Source of the DNA: CAZUSO01 sp964622775
GTDB taxonomy: Bacteria; Bacteroidota; Bacteroidia; Chitinophagales; Chitinophagaceae
Length of the DNA stretch: 45,539 bases
Assembly: GCA_964622775.1 (NCBI GenBank)
Contig: CAZUSO010000022.1
Location: forward strand, 1-45,539
Direction: 5' to 3'
The position numbers and the translations under genes are program-made. Of this stretch, positions 1-7,261 are shown in pieces (the first letter of the stretch is position 1; every line of letters begins with the position of its first letter). Below the pieces are notes generated by a model, which was not told where the DNA came from, searched no databases, and worked only from the letters and a program-made list of their open reading frames with translations.

Positions 1-61
1 CAAACGTGAAAGTTCCTGCGGACTTTCCCGCCCGAACGCCAAGCCCCGAACCGTTGGTGGC
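1..61 (+). repeat. attC-like recombination site A, right part only
   Basis: Only the right arm of the site is in the window. It ends with the conserved segment CGAACCGTTGGTGGC, and the R'-like box GTTGGTGGC lies at 53-61. The same right end occurs at 45415-45429, and with a different nonamer at 39785-39799. By analogy with integron attC sites, the crossover would fall between G53 and T54, where the next cassette begins. The left arm and the central repeats lie outside the window, so hairpin folding cannot be checked here. Confidence 0.75.
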
Positions 62-1776
62 AAGCCTAACAGACGACACAGCAAGAAATGGAAATTTGGC
101 AATACATAGAAATTTTAAGACGACCTAACAAGACTTGGTTTTTCTCTAAGGACAACACCGAAGAGAAGATTAACGCCTTGACTAAAATTGCGAATGACGG
201 TTATCCAAGTATTATTTACAGCCTGACTGAATTTCTGAAAGACGATAACAAAGAGATAAGAGAAACCACTTGCAGGACAATTAGACACTTATTCAAAAAG
301 ATTGACAGCAAAAAAGGATATTACGACACTCTTAAACATTGCGGGATTTCCAAAAGCGACATTGACTTTTATGAAGCAAATTTTCCAACAGTACAATTTG
401 TAGATTTATTGGCAATCAGTTCACTAAATGGAAGTGGATATGTAAGAGAAAAAGCAGTAAAAAAACTTGCACAAGTAGAAAATCCAAGAGCTATACAATT
501 TTTAATTTATCGTTTAGCTGATTGGGTTTTGCCTGTTAGACAAGCTGCACTTAAAGGCATTGAGAACTACAAATCCACAATTCATATTGACAGCCTGATT
601 GAAAATTTGCCAATTTTTGAATGGCTACAAAAGGTTGAACGGACAGACCTAAGCGGAGTTTATCAGGATATTATTAAGTTCATTGCTTCGACTAACAGAG
701 ATTATGTAATTGCGAGTTTCAAAAAATATCCAGACAAACTAAGATTGCTTTTAGCAAAACATATTTCCAGTTCTCTGACTGACTACCCAAAAGAATTAAA
801 ACTGTTTCTGAACGATAAGCATTTTCTAATACGAAACTTAGCGATAGACCATTTTGATGAGCTTGGACAAAGTGAGATTGACCAATTACTCAATGACAAG
901 TCGGCAAATGTCCGATTGCAAACACTTTATTGTCTTAAAAGCCAAAACGGATTTGAAACAACCGTCAAAAAATATTTAGCGGACAATTCTGCGACAATCA
1001 GACATTTTGCAAGGTTTACTCTTAAACAAGCAAACATTGACTTTACAGAATTTTACAAAGATAACTTAAAGGGAAAAAATCAACTCATTGGTTCTTTAAG
1101 CGGACTTGCTGAAATCGAAGGAAAACAATATTGGGAAACAGTAAAGGCATATCTGAATGATAATAAAGTTAGGGTTAAAAAAACCGCATTTTTAGCTCTT
1201 TGCAAACTTGAGGAAGAAAGTGCTTATGAATTTGCTTTTGCAAACCTTGACAGTTCTTATCTTGGACTTAGAAACGTAATCATTGAATTTCTATCGCACA
1301 TTCCGAGACAAGAAGTCTTAGCAAAAGCAAGAGACATTTATAAAACAGGTAACTACGACCTGAAAAAGTCAATGCTAAAACTCTTTAACAAAGTTGGCGG
1401 TTGGACAGCTATCCCTGACTTGATGATTGGCACGATTGACGAAAACGAAAACATAAGACAATTGGCTTTTGGTTATTTACAAATATGGAGAGCAAGAGCA
1501 GTAAGACTTTTTTCAACACCCAAACAAGGAGAAATTGAAAGAGCAAAACAGATTTTCAACTTTGCACACGAGACACAGGAAGACAAACAATATTTCAAAA
1601 CAAACCCGTTAGATGGACTTGGCTTTTACTTCAAATAACAGAAGGCCAGCCACCAACATCGGTTTGCCGCAATGGGGGTTGACGTGCTTCTATGAAACTT
1701 TTGTGCTTAACCGAAGTGCAGTGCTTCGATTGAGCTTTAGTGCTAAAAATCCCGCCCATCACCAATACGCGGCACG
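54..1776 (+). mobile_element. gene cassette L1 (HEAT-repeat gene)
   Basis: This 1723-bp segment is defined by two recombination points. It begins TTGGTGGC (after G53), and the R''-like box of its own 3' site (1649-1657) is GCCACCAAC, the exact reverse complement of GTTGGTGGC. It holds one gene on the plus strand that starts 34 bases in and stops 10 bases before the R'' box. That is the compact layout of an integron cassette, with no obvious promoter of its own. Mobility is inferred from this layout. Confidence 0.8.
88..1638 (+). CDS. HEAT-repeat-like alpha-helical protein
   Basis: This 516-aa protein has no signal peptide or membrane segment. It is almost entirely alpha-helical, with repeated units of about 30-40 residues resembling HEAT or Armadillo repeats (for example RETTCRTIRHL near residue 58, VREKAVKKLAQV near 118, VRLQTLYCLKS near 275, VRVKKTAFLAL near 357 and IRQLAFGYLQIW near 460). 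Such proteins usually scaffold protein contacts, and no catalytic motif is visible. The ATG at 88 lies 34 bases inside the cassette, and the stop falls 10 bases before the R'' box of site B, so the gene fills cassette L1. Base composition is more AT-rich than the central chromosome. Function is unknown; anti-phage or other accessory roles are possible but unsupported. Confidence 0.8.
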   Translation: MEIWQYIEILRRPNKTWFFSKDNTEEKINALTKIANDGYPSIIYSLTEFLKDDNKEIRETTCRTIRHLFKKIDSKKGYYDTLKHCGISKSDIDFYEANFPTVQFVDLLAISSLNGSGYVREKAVKKLAQVENPRAIQFLIYRLADWVLPVRQAALKGIENYKSTIHIDSLIENLPIFEWLQKVERTDLSGVYQDIIKFIASTNRDYVIASFKKYPDKLRLLLAKHISSSLTDYPKELKLFLNDKHFLIRNLAIDHFDELGQSEIDQLLNDKSANVRLQTLYCLKSQNGFETTVKKYLADNSATIRHFARFTLKQANIDFTEFYKDNLKGKNQLIGSLSGLAEIEGKQYWETVKAYLNDNKVRVKKTAFLALCKLEEESAYEFAFANLDSSYLGLRNVIIEFLSHIPRQEVLAKARDIYKTGNYDLKKSMLKLFNKVGGWTAIPDLMIGTIDENENIRQLAFGYLQIWRARAVRLFSTPKQGEIERAKQIFNFAHETQEDKQYFKTNPLDGLGFYFK

Positions 1777-1784
1777 TTACCGGA
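1649..1784 (+). repeat. attC-like recombination site B (136 bp)
   Basis: The R''-like box GCCACCAAC is at 1649-1657 and the R'-like box GTTACCGGA at 1776-1784. Between them the left arm TTGCCGCAATGGGGG faces a diverged right arm around ATCCCGCCCATC and GCGGCACG. The centre carries GTGC at 1684, 1703, 1721 and 1740, spaced 19, 18 and 19 bases. The stretch from TTGCCGC to the first TTTTGTGC is nearly identical to site D. Total length equals that of sites C and D. The site matches the attC plan (inverted outer boxes, crossover in R'), but its sequence belongs to no attC family I recognise. Confidence 0.82.
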
Positions 1785-1953
1785 AACCCTATGGGCGACA
1801 GTGCTAACATTAAACTGACTGACATGGAACGAACATTTTTGAACTACATAACAAACCGAATGACCGCCAAACCGACCAGCCAACGCAATGAAGTTTTATT
1901 TTTTGCCTCCCTGCATTTTTTGTTTTTTAATTTTATTGCCTCCGCACATTGCA

Positions 1954-2018
1954 CACATTTGCCTTTGCTTGCCGACACACAAACCCTCCCAAAGCAAAGT
2001 CAAAAGAGTGCAATCGCC
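1954..2018 (+). repeat. A/C-loop hairpin motif, copy 1
   Basis: The motif starts CACATTTGC and ends near GTCAAAAGAG. The arms CTTTGCTT (1963-1970) and AAGCAAAG (1992-1999) are perfect complements around a 21-base A/C-rich loop. Two related copies lie at 39961-40011 and 45100-45149 with different but still complementary arms. All three copies sit in cassette DNA and none in the central chromosome. It could be a terminator-like or regulatory RNA hairpin, or the remnant of another mobile unit. Confidence 0.6.
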
Positions 2019-2092
2019 AACGCACCAGTTTACGCATATTACGATTTCAACAAATTTTCTTTGCTTTAACTCGCCTAACACTTAATAGATAA

Positions 2093-2410
2093 TTACAAAA
2101 ACAAATTGCTTATGTCAGTGATGCACTTCGCAATGCTGCTAATGCAATAGGAAATTTAAAAGACACACACCTGTCCAACTTCTTCAACAGGGTATGTTAC
2201 CGCAAAGGCAGAACTGTAGCCGTGAGTGCAACTGCACGAAAACCTGCCGTTATACTTTGGAATATGGTGGTGAAAAATATGCCTTATAAACCACCAACGG
2301 ATTACCTGTTCCCTGACGAAAAAAGAAAACCCGGTTTAGTGAAACGTATCCGAAAACAAATTGATAAATTCGCTCTGACTAATGAAGATTTAGGTTTAGC
2401 AACTATTTGA
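2093..2410 (+). pseudogene. IS110-family transposase, C-terminal remnant
   Basis: The open frame encodes about 105 residues matching the C-terminal end of IS110/IS1111-family transposases: the run LRNAANAIGNLKD, then FFNRVCYRKGR, then ATARKPAVILWNMV, and a tail ending DLGLATI before the stop. The N-terminal DEDD RuvC-like domain and the Ser-containing domain are absent, so this is a truncated, inactive copy. IS1111-group elements are known to target integron attC sites. This remnant lies where a cassette junction would be expected, just after TCGCCTAAC (2071-2079). Targeting here is inference, since no intact element ends are visible. Confidence 0.75.
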
Positions 2411-2469
2411 TTTTGAACCTAAATGAAAAACGTTAGTCAGAATGGTAACGGCACCCTACAAACATTTAA

Positions 2470-3228
2470 ATGAACAAAAATATTTATCTTCTCTTATTGA
2501 CATTTTTACTTTTGACAAGTTGCTTAATAAATAAAAGAGCAGCAAGTAATCAAACCTATACTTTCAAGTTAGACACTTTGACGTTGTTTGACCAATCGAG
2601 AAATAGAGAAATTCCCATTGCATTTTATAAACCCAAAATTGACAATCCTAAAATCGTGATATTTAGCCACGGTTACGGACAAAATAAAGGTGGCGACTAT
2701 TTAGCATATTCCTACTTAACAGAATTCTTAGCGTCCAAAGGCTATTTTGTTGCAAGTATTCAACACGAACTTCCAACTGACAGTTTAATTCCGTCAACAG
2801 GAATTCCACAAATTGTTAGACGGCCTTTTTGGGAACGTGGTGCAGACAATATTTTGTTCGTAGTAAACGAATTGAAAAAATCAAATCCTGAATTAGACTT
2901 CAAACATATAACTCTAATTGGACACTCAAACGGAGCAGATATGACAGCGTTATTTCCTCAAAAATACCCAGAGATTGTTAACAAAATTATTACCTTAGAC
3001 AATAGACGAATGGCTTTGCCAAGGACTGCTAATCCAAAAGTATATTCTTTACGTTCAAGCGACCAACCTGCCGACCAGGGAGTTTTGCCAACAGATGAAG
3101 AACAAAAAAAGTACGGAATAACAATTATAAAATTACCCAATACAATTCATAACAATATGGACAATAAAGCCAATAATAAACAGCGTAAAGAAATAGCAAA
3201 TTATGTCTTCACTTTTTTAATAAAATAG
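2470..3228 (+). CDS. putative alpha/beta-hydrolase lipoprotein
   Basis: This 252-aa protein has a lipoprotein signal peptide (hydrophobic residues 4-16, lipobox LLTSC with Cys18). The mature part has an alpha/beta-hydrolase core: a beta strand leading into FSHGYGQNKGG (oxyanion-hole region, about residue 66) and the nucleophile elbow GHSNGA (Ser about residue 155). A late His in NTIHNN could complete the triad. It resembles chlorophyllase- or platelet-activating-factor-acetylhydrolase-like esterases; the substrate is unknown. It is the last gene before the terminal attC-like site of the left array, on the same strand as the other cassette genes. The ATG is preceded by an AT-rich leader without a clear ribosome site, which is usual in Bacteroidota. 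Confidence 0.8.
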   Translation: MNKNIYLLLLTFLLLTSCLINKRAASNQTYTFKLDTLTLFDQSRNREIPIAFYKPKIDNPKIVIFSHGYGQNKGGDYLAYSYLTEFLASKGYFVASIQHELPTDSLIPSTGIPQIVRRPFWERGADNILFVVNELKKSNPELDFKHITLIGHSNGADMTALFPQKYPEIVNKIITLDNRRMALPRTANPKVYSLRSSDQPADQGVLPTDEEQKKYGITIIKLPNTIHNNMDNKANNKQRKEIANYVFTFLIK

Positions 3229-3249
3229 ACAGACAAGGAAAAACAACGA

Positions 3250-3326
3250 ACCGCTAACAACTAAGGCTTCGTTGGGTGCGCAGCACCAACAATGAAGCCG
3301 CATGTGGAACGAAATCGGTTAATATG
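3250..3326 (+). repeat. putative terminal attC-like site E (short type)
   Basis: An outer box ACCGCTAAC (3250-3258) precedes a strong hairpin with arms 3265-3279 and 3283-3299 and the 3-base loop GCA. A possible R'-like GTTAATATG is at 3318-3326. The right arm carries extra unpaired bases, as attC sites do. Size (77 bp) and sequence differ from sites B-D, so this may be another attC class marking the end of the left array, or simply a terminator for the hydrolase gene. Confidence 0.45.
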
Positions 3327-3841
3327 GAGATGTCGTGAAGAAGATTTGAGCTACACTATCAAGTTTGGTAACTTGAACAGCGTATTGGCGAAATGCGGGC
3401 TGAAGTGCTAAGGCTGAATCTTCAGCCAAATGCTGTTCGCATTGGCTTTTTCATTATACTGCCCGCCCGATAAAATTGTACAATCAAAAATCTTTGTGGC
3501 TTTGCTCCTTCACGTCTTTGCGTGAACCTCTATGCACAAAACTACACCGCGTGAAGTATAACTTAGCCATAGCGAAACAATTTGGGTGCAATTCGGATTT
3601 GGGCTTGTTTAATATCTGTTAACTTTGGGTGGAGCTACATTTTATAAGTCATGACAAAGCAGGAATACCTTTAAGCAGTGGCAAAGTATCATGTGGAGCT
3701 TGCCTTAATCTCAATTACTGATTTTTATGATTATGAATAAAAAAACCTTCAGGAACCCCATATCAGTTTCCCTGGAACTACACAGCATAATCCTGAAGCA
3801 AAAGCCCGCAGGTAAAAGGGCTCATAAAAGAATCCTTATTA
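3327..3841. other. gene-free stretch at the array/chromosome boundary
   Basis: No credible gene is visible. The stretch holds a small perfect inverted repeat GGCTGAATCTTCAGCC at 3412-3427 and otherwise mixed sequence. It separates the AT-rich left array from the core gene for glutaryl-CoA dehydrogenase. Confidence 0.6.
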
Positions 3842-5047
3842 TTATTTAAAGGCATTGAATCCGGTAACATCCTGTCCGGTGATCAGCAGGTGAATGTCGT
3901 GCGTGCCTTCATAAGTAATTACGGATTCTAAGTTCATCATGTGACGCATAATGCTGTACTCGCCGATAATGCCCATTCCGCCCAGAATCTGCCGGGCTTC
4001 GCGGGCAATGGTAACGGCAGTATGGCAACTGTTGCGCTTGGCCATGGAAATCTGAGCCGGTGTGGCGCGGCCTTCATTCCGTAAAACACCCAGGCGCCAG
4101 TTCAGCAACTGCCCTTTGGTAATTTCGGTGATCATCTCGGCTAACTTTTTCTGAGTAAGCTGAAATGCGCCAATCGGTTTGTCGAACTGAATCCGCTGTT
4201 GTGCATAGCGCAGCGCCGTATCGTAGCAATCCATGGCACAGCCTAATGCACCCCAGGCAATCCCGAAACGGGCGCTGGAAAGACAGCCTAAAGGGCCTTT
4301 CAGTCCTTCTACATTGGGCAGAATATTTTCTTTGGGTACTTTTACATTATCAAAAACCAATTCTCCGGTAGCCGATGCACGCAGACTCCACTTGCCATGC
4401 GTTTCAGGCGTGGTAAATCCCTCCATGCCACGCTCCACAATCAGTCCCTGAATTTTTCCCCTGGGATTTTTTGCCCATACTACCGCAATATCGGCAAATG
4501 GCGCATTGGAAATCCACATCTTCGAGCCATTAAGGATAACATAGTCACCGGCATCGGTAAAATGAGACAGCATTCCGGCCGGGTTAGAGCCATAGTCAGG
4601 TTCGGTTAAACCGAAGCAACCCATCCATTCGCCGGAAGCTAATTTAGGTAAGTACTTCTTTTTTTGCGCTTCATTGCCATAAGTATATATAGGGTACATC
4701 ACCAATGAGCCCTGCACCGAAGCCGTAGATCGAATCCCGCTGTCGCCGCGTTCCAGCTCCTGCATCATGATGCCGTAGGATATATAATCCAGTCCCGCAC
4801 CGCCGTACTCCTGAGGGATAAAAGGGCCAAAGCAGCCCTGCTCGCCCAAGCCTCTAATGATTTGCTTCGGAAATTCCGCCTTTTGCGCAAATTCTTCAAT
4901 GATAGGAGATATCTCCTTTTTTACAAAAGCCTGCACCGAATCACGGATCAGCTTATGCTCATCGGTTAACAATTCATCTAAAAGATAATAATCGGGATGC
5001 TGGTATAAATCCTTTTCAGGCATAAAAGATAGCTTGTTAGTGGACAA
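3842..5047 (-). CDS. gcdH: glutaryl-CoA dehydrogenase
   Basis: This 401-aa cytoplasmic flavoprotein belongs to the acyl-CoA dehydrogenase family. It oxidises and decarboxylates glutaryl-CoA to crotonyl-CoA in lysine/tryptophan degradation. The features separating it from general acyl-CoA dehydrogenases are visible: RSTASVQGSLVMYPI after the N-terminal helical domain, GCFGLTEPDYGSNP in the middle beta domain, and the C-terminal catalytic base in TYEGTHDIH (Glu380). Length is normal for the family. A -7 promoter box (TACCTTTG on the minus strand, 5056-5063) lies 9 bases before the ATG, so the leader must be very short. It is a single gene, followed by the left array boundary. Confidence 0.9.
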   Translation of the reverse strand: MSTNKLSFMPEKDLYQHPDYYLLDELLTDEHKLIRDSVQAFVKKEISPIIEEFAQKAEFPKQIIRGLGEQGCFGPFIPQEYGGAGLDYISYGIMMQELERGDSGIRSTASVQGSLVMYPIYTYGNEAQKKKYLPKLASGEWMGCFGLTEPDYGSNPAGMLSHFTDAGDYVILNGSKMWISNAPFADIAVVWAKNPRGKIQGLIVERGMEGFTTPETHGKWSLRASATGELVFDNVKVPKENILPNVEGLKGPLGCLSSARFGIAWGALGCAMDCYDTALRYAQQRIQFDKPIGAFQLTQKKLAEMITEITKGQLLNWRLGVLRNEGRATPAQISMAKRNSCHTAVTIAREARQILGGMGIIGEYSIMRHMMNLESVITYEGTHDIHLLITGQDVTGFNAFK

Positions 5048-5102
5048 AATTTTCGCAAAGGTAACAAATCGGTATAAATTCCATGCGGAATGATTTTCGG
5101 GG

Positions 5103-5304
5103 GGTGCATTTCAAATTTTCACACCTGCGAAGTCACCGGAACGACAGAAAGTACGACGTCATTGCGGCTGCGAGGAACGAAGCAGGAAGCAATCTCAAAA
5201 ACAGCAATCTTAATAAGATTGCTTCAAACGTTCACAAAGACACCCGTTCGTATGACGAAAAAAGGAGTGACGTCAATAGGTAATGCGACAATTTAAAATG
5301 CACC
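5103..5304. mobile_element. MITE-like element with ISKra4-type ends
   Basis: This 202-bp element has 15-bp terminal inverted repeats, GGTGCATTTCAAATT (5103-5117) and AATTTAAAATGCACC (5290-5304), with one mismatch. The left end extends to GGTGCATTTCAAATTTTC, which matches 17 of 18 bases at the downstream edge of the ISKra4 transposase remnant (28447-28464). The interior holds a palindromic region related to the widespread bacterial repeat GTCATTGCGAGGAACGAAG, with AAGCAATCTC and AAGATTGCTTC. No coding capacity is seen. A non-autonomous ISKra4 derivative is likely. Confidence 0.6.
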
Positions 5305-5400
5305 TTTTTTGTGGGCAGAGAATACGCTTTTAAAGTACGATGACCCCGAAGTGGTCATGCAGCAGACTTTTGAAAGAGCAATCACTATCCTTAAATTTGA

Positions 5401-5650
5401 ACAATTATAACTTACCGGGTTGAAATATTGAATCCTAAGGCTGATAAATTGATTCAGAATCTTGCGGACCTGAAATTAACAGCACCTTCAATGCCATCTA
5501 ATGATGATCCATTTTTGACTATTGTTAAAAGGCTTCGGAAAAAAAGCAGCAACTAAACCACCGACTTTAGATGAAATAACAAAAGAAGTAGAAAGTATAA
5601 GGACAAACAGATATGCCGGCGACAATACAGGCCATTGGTGTGATCATTAA
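5401..5650 (+). pseudogene. decayed antitoxin-like gene (frameshifted)
   Basis: Frame one reads VEILNPKADKLIQNLADLKL and on to VKRLRKKSSN before a stop. Shifting by one base within the A7 run at about 5538-5545 restores AATKPPTLDEITKEVESIR and then TNRYAGD. The joined product resembles short antitoxins of Bacteroidota toxin-antitoxin pairs, which share the pattern LNPKA...L..L.DL and a terminal EITKEVE.VR..RY. The N-terminus is missing because a stop sits just upstream (5398-5400), and no partner toxin follows. The assignment is from memory of the family pattern. Confidence 0.5.
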
Positions 5651-6331
5651 CCCACGTTTTAAAACAACCTCCAAACTATAAGAAGGAGGAGAAAAAACAA
5701 TGAGCAGGAAAACTATATGAAAAGTGGCTATAGAATTCATCAGACAGATAACGCACCTGATGAGCCTGTCCAAACAATTGAATACCTGAACAGTATTACT
5801 CAGATAAAGCTATAATGAGGCTGGCTTTAAAAATAGAAAGCATAACAGAACTTATTGCTCAAAATCCAAATATTTTCCGCCATTACTGCTGTTTTTACCA
5901 ACAACAAAATACAGCACTACGCTGACCATTCGCTAAGGCAAATTGCAAATTCTGTTTGTCAGTTTTCACGATACACTGTACTAATGTTCCGTATGGCCGG
6001 AATGTTTCCCCTGTCGTCATGACAGCCTGACCATACACTCGACAATACATTCTGTAATAATCACATTTATTGAACGCAAATTTATGCCAAAACAAAAATT
6101 GGTATTAAATTTTGTATATTCCCGCATAATTATTATGACAATCTATACATTCATTGTATATTGTCACCCGAACATGGTATGATATTTGTACTGTATATAC
6201 CAATACTGACAAAAACGCTCTTTTAACAAAATGTCCTGAAACATTTCCAACCGGACCACGTTTATTTATCGTCTAATATAAAAGATTTTTGAGCAGTAGC
6301 TTTTTTTAAATATTTTAAAAGAAAAATTCTT
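5651..6331. other. gene-free leader region upstream of rpoD
   Basis: I see no credible gene. The last 300 bases are very AT-rich. An imperfect inverted repeat lies at 6137-6165 (GACAATCTATACA facing TGTATATTGTC), a candidate operator or leader hairpin about 165 bases before rpoD. Confidence 0.5.
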
Positions 6332-7189
6332 ATGAGGCAATTAAAAATTGCTACCCAGATTACAAACCGTGATTCCCAGGCTGTTGAAAAATACCTGCAG
6401 GAGATCAGCCGCATTTCCATGATTACACCGGAAGAAGAAACTACCCTGGCACAGAAAATCCATATCGGAGATCAGTGGGCACTGGAAAAACTGGTGAAAT
6501 CCAATTTACGTTTTGTAGTGTCGGTAGCCAAACAATATCAACATCAGGGCTTATCGTTGAGTGATCTGATCAATGAAGGAAATTTAGGGCTGATAAAAGC
6601 AGCTCAACGTTTTGATGAAACCAAAGGGTTTAAGTTCATCTCTTATGCCGTATGGTGGATTCGTCAATCCATCCTTCAGGCTTTGGCCGAACAAGGTCGC
6701 TTAGTGCGCTTACCGCAGAATAAAATCGGCACCTACAATAAGGCGAATAAAGCATATATCGCTTTTGAGCAGGAGCACGAACGCGAACCTTCTACGGAAG
6801 AATTAGCCAGTATCCTGGAAATGAGTGAGACTGAAATCGCCAATATCTTCAGCAGCAACACCCGCCATACCTCTCTGGACGCGCCCGTGCATGAAGCGGA
6901 AGATGTGGCTATGGGCGACCTGCTGGAAGGGAGCAACGATACGGACGATGACGTGATGAAGGATTCGCTGAAGGTAGAGATACAACGGATACTGAAATCA
7001 CTGAGCGCAAGAGAAGCGGAAATTATCTCTGCCTACTTTGGCCTGGAGGGCGATGGCGGTCCTTCCATCGAAGAGATCGGCAATAAATACGATCTGACCA
7101 AGGAACGTATCCGCCAGATAAAAGAAAGAGCGATAAAGCGCCTTCAAAAAGCACGCTACAGCGGTGCATTGAAATCTTATTTAGGATAA
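6332..7189 (+). CDS. rpoD: primary sigma factor RpoD/SigA
   Basis: This 285-aa protein is a group 1 sigma-70 of the short Bacteroidota type, without the long region 1.1. Region 1.2 is around YLQEISRISMITPEEE (residues 20-38). Region 2 includes NLRFVVSVAKQYQHQGLSL and FKFISYAVWWIRQSI (about 58-115) for core binding and -7 box recognition. Region 3 follows, and region 4 ends with the helix-turn-helix YDLTKERIRQIKERAIKRLQ (about 251-270). It directs RNA polymerase to the housekeeping promoters whose TAnnTTTG boxes recur in this window. It stands alone, with a long AT-rich leader and a strong terminator downstream. The ATG matches the usual N-terminus of the family (MRQLKIATQIT). Confidence 0.97.
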   Translation: MRQLKIATQITNRDSQAVEKYLQEISRISMITPEEETTLAQKIHIGDQWALEKLVKSNLRFVVSVAKQYQHQGLSLSDLINEGNLGLIKAAQRFDETKGFKFISYAVWWIRQSILQALAEQGRLVRLPQNKIGTYNKANKAYIAFEQEHEREPSTEELASILEMSETEIANIFSSNTRHTSLDAPVHEAEDVAMGDLLEGSNDTDDDVMKDSLKVEIQRILKSLSAREAEIISAYFGLEGDGGPSIEEIGNKYDLTKERIRQIKERAIKRLQKARYSGALKSYLG

Positions 7190-7205
7190 ATTTTCCCCAA
7201 ATACA

Positions 7206-7247
7206 GAAACGACCGGCTACCTTTCACAGGTAACCGGTCGTTTCTTA
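7206..7247. terminator. bidirectional Rho-independent terminator
   Basis: A 16-bp near-perfect stem (arms 7206-7221 and 7229-7244, GAAACGACCGGCTACC facing GGTAACCGGTCGTTTC) has a 7-base loop and a T-rich tail. It lies between the converging rpoD and the DUF5686 gene and can serve both. Confidence 0.85.
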
Positions 7248-7261
7248 TTGGTTATTGAAGG

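Larger units (their letters stand above)
1777..3258 (+). mobile_element. cassette region L2 (IS110 remnant plus hydrolase), boundaries uncertain
   Basis: The segment opens with TTACCGGA from site B. Its 3' end is probably the terminal site near 3250, whose outer box ACCGCTAAC matches the complement of GTTACCGGA at only 7 of 9 positions. Alternatively it is two cassettes: a gene-less one ending near TCGCCTAAC (2071-2079), and a hydrolase cassette starting near GGTAACGG (2444-2451), with an IS110 remnant replacing the site between them. From 1785 to 2092 I see no credible gene, only the A/C-loop hairpin at 1954-2018. Confidence 0.5.

Noticed and set aside
53..1657. Reading the cassettes as ordinary transposons with 9-bp terminal repeats
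   Set aside because: The nonamers differ from cassette to cassette, no transposase lies inside, no target duplications are seen, and the spacers are constant 136-bp hairpin sites. Integron logic explains all of this.
1613..1807. A 64-codon open frame across site B
   Set aside because: It coincides with the recombination site and the end of the HEAT-repeat gene in another frame.
1740..2069. A 109-codon open frame
   Set aside because: It starts inside site B, has biased composition, overlaps the A/C-loop hairpin and resembles no protein.
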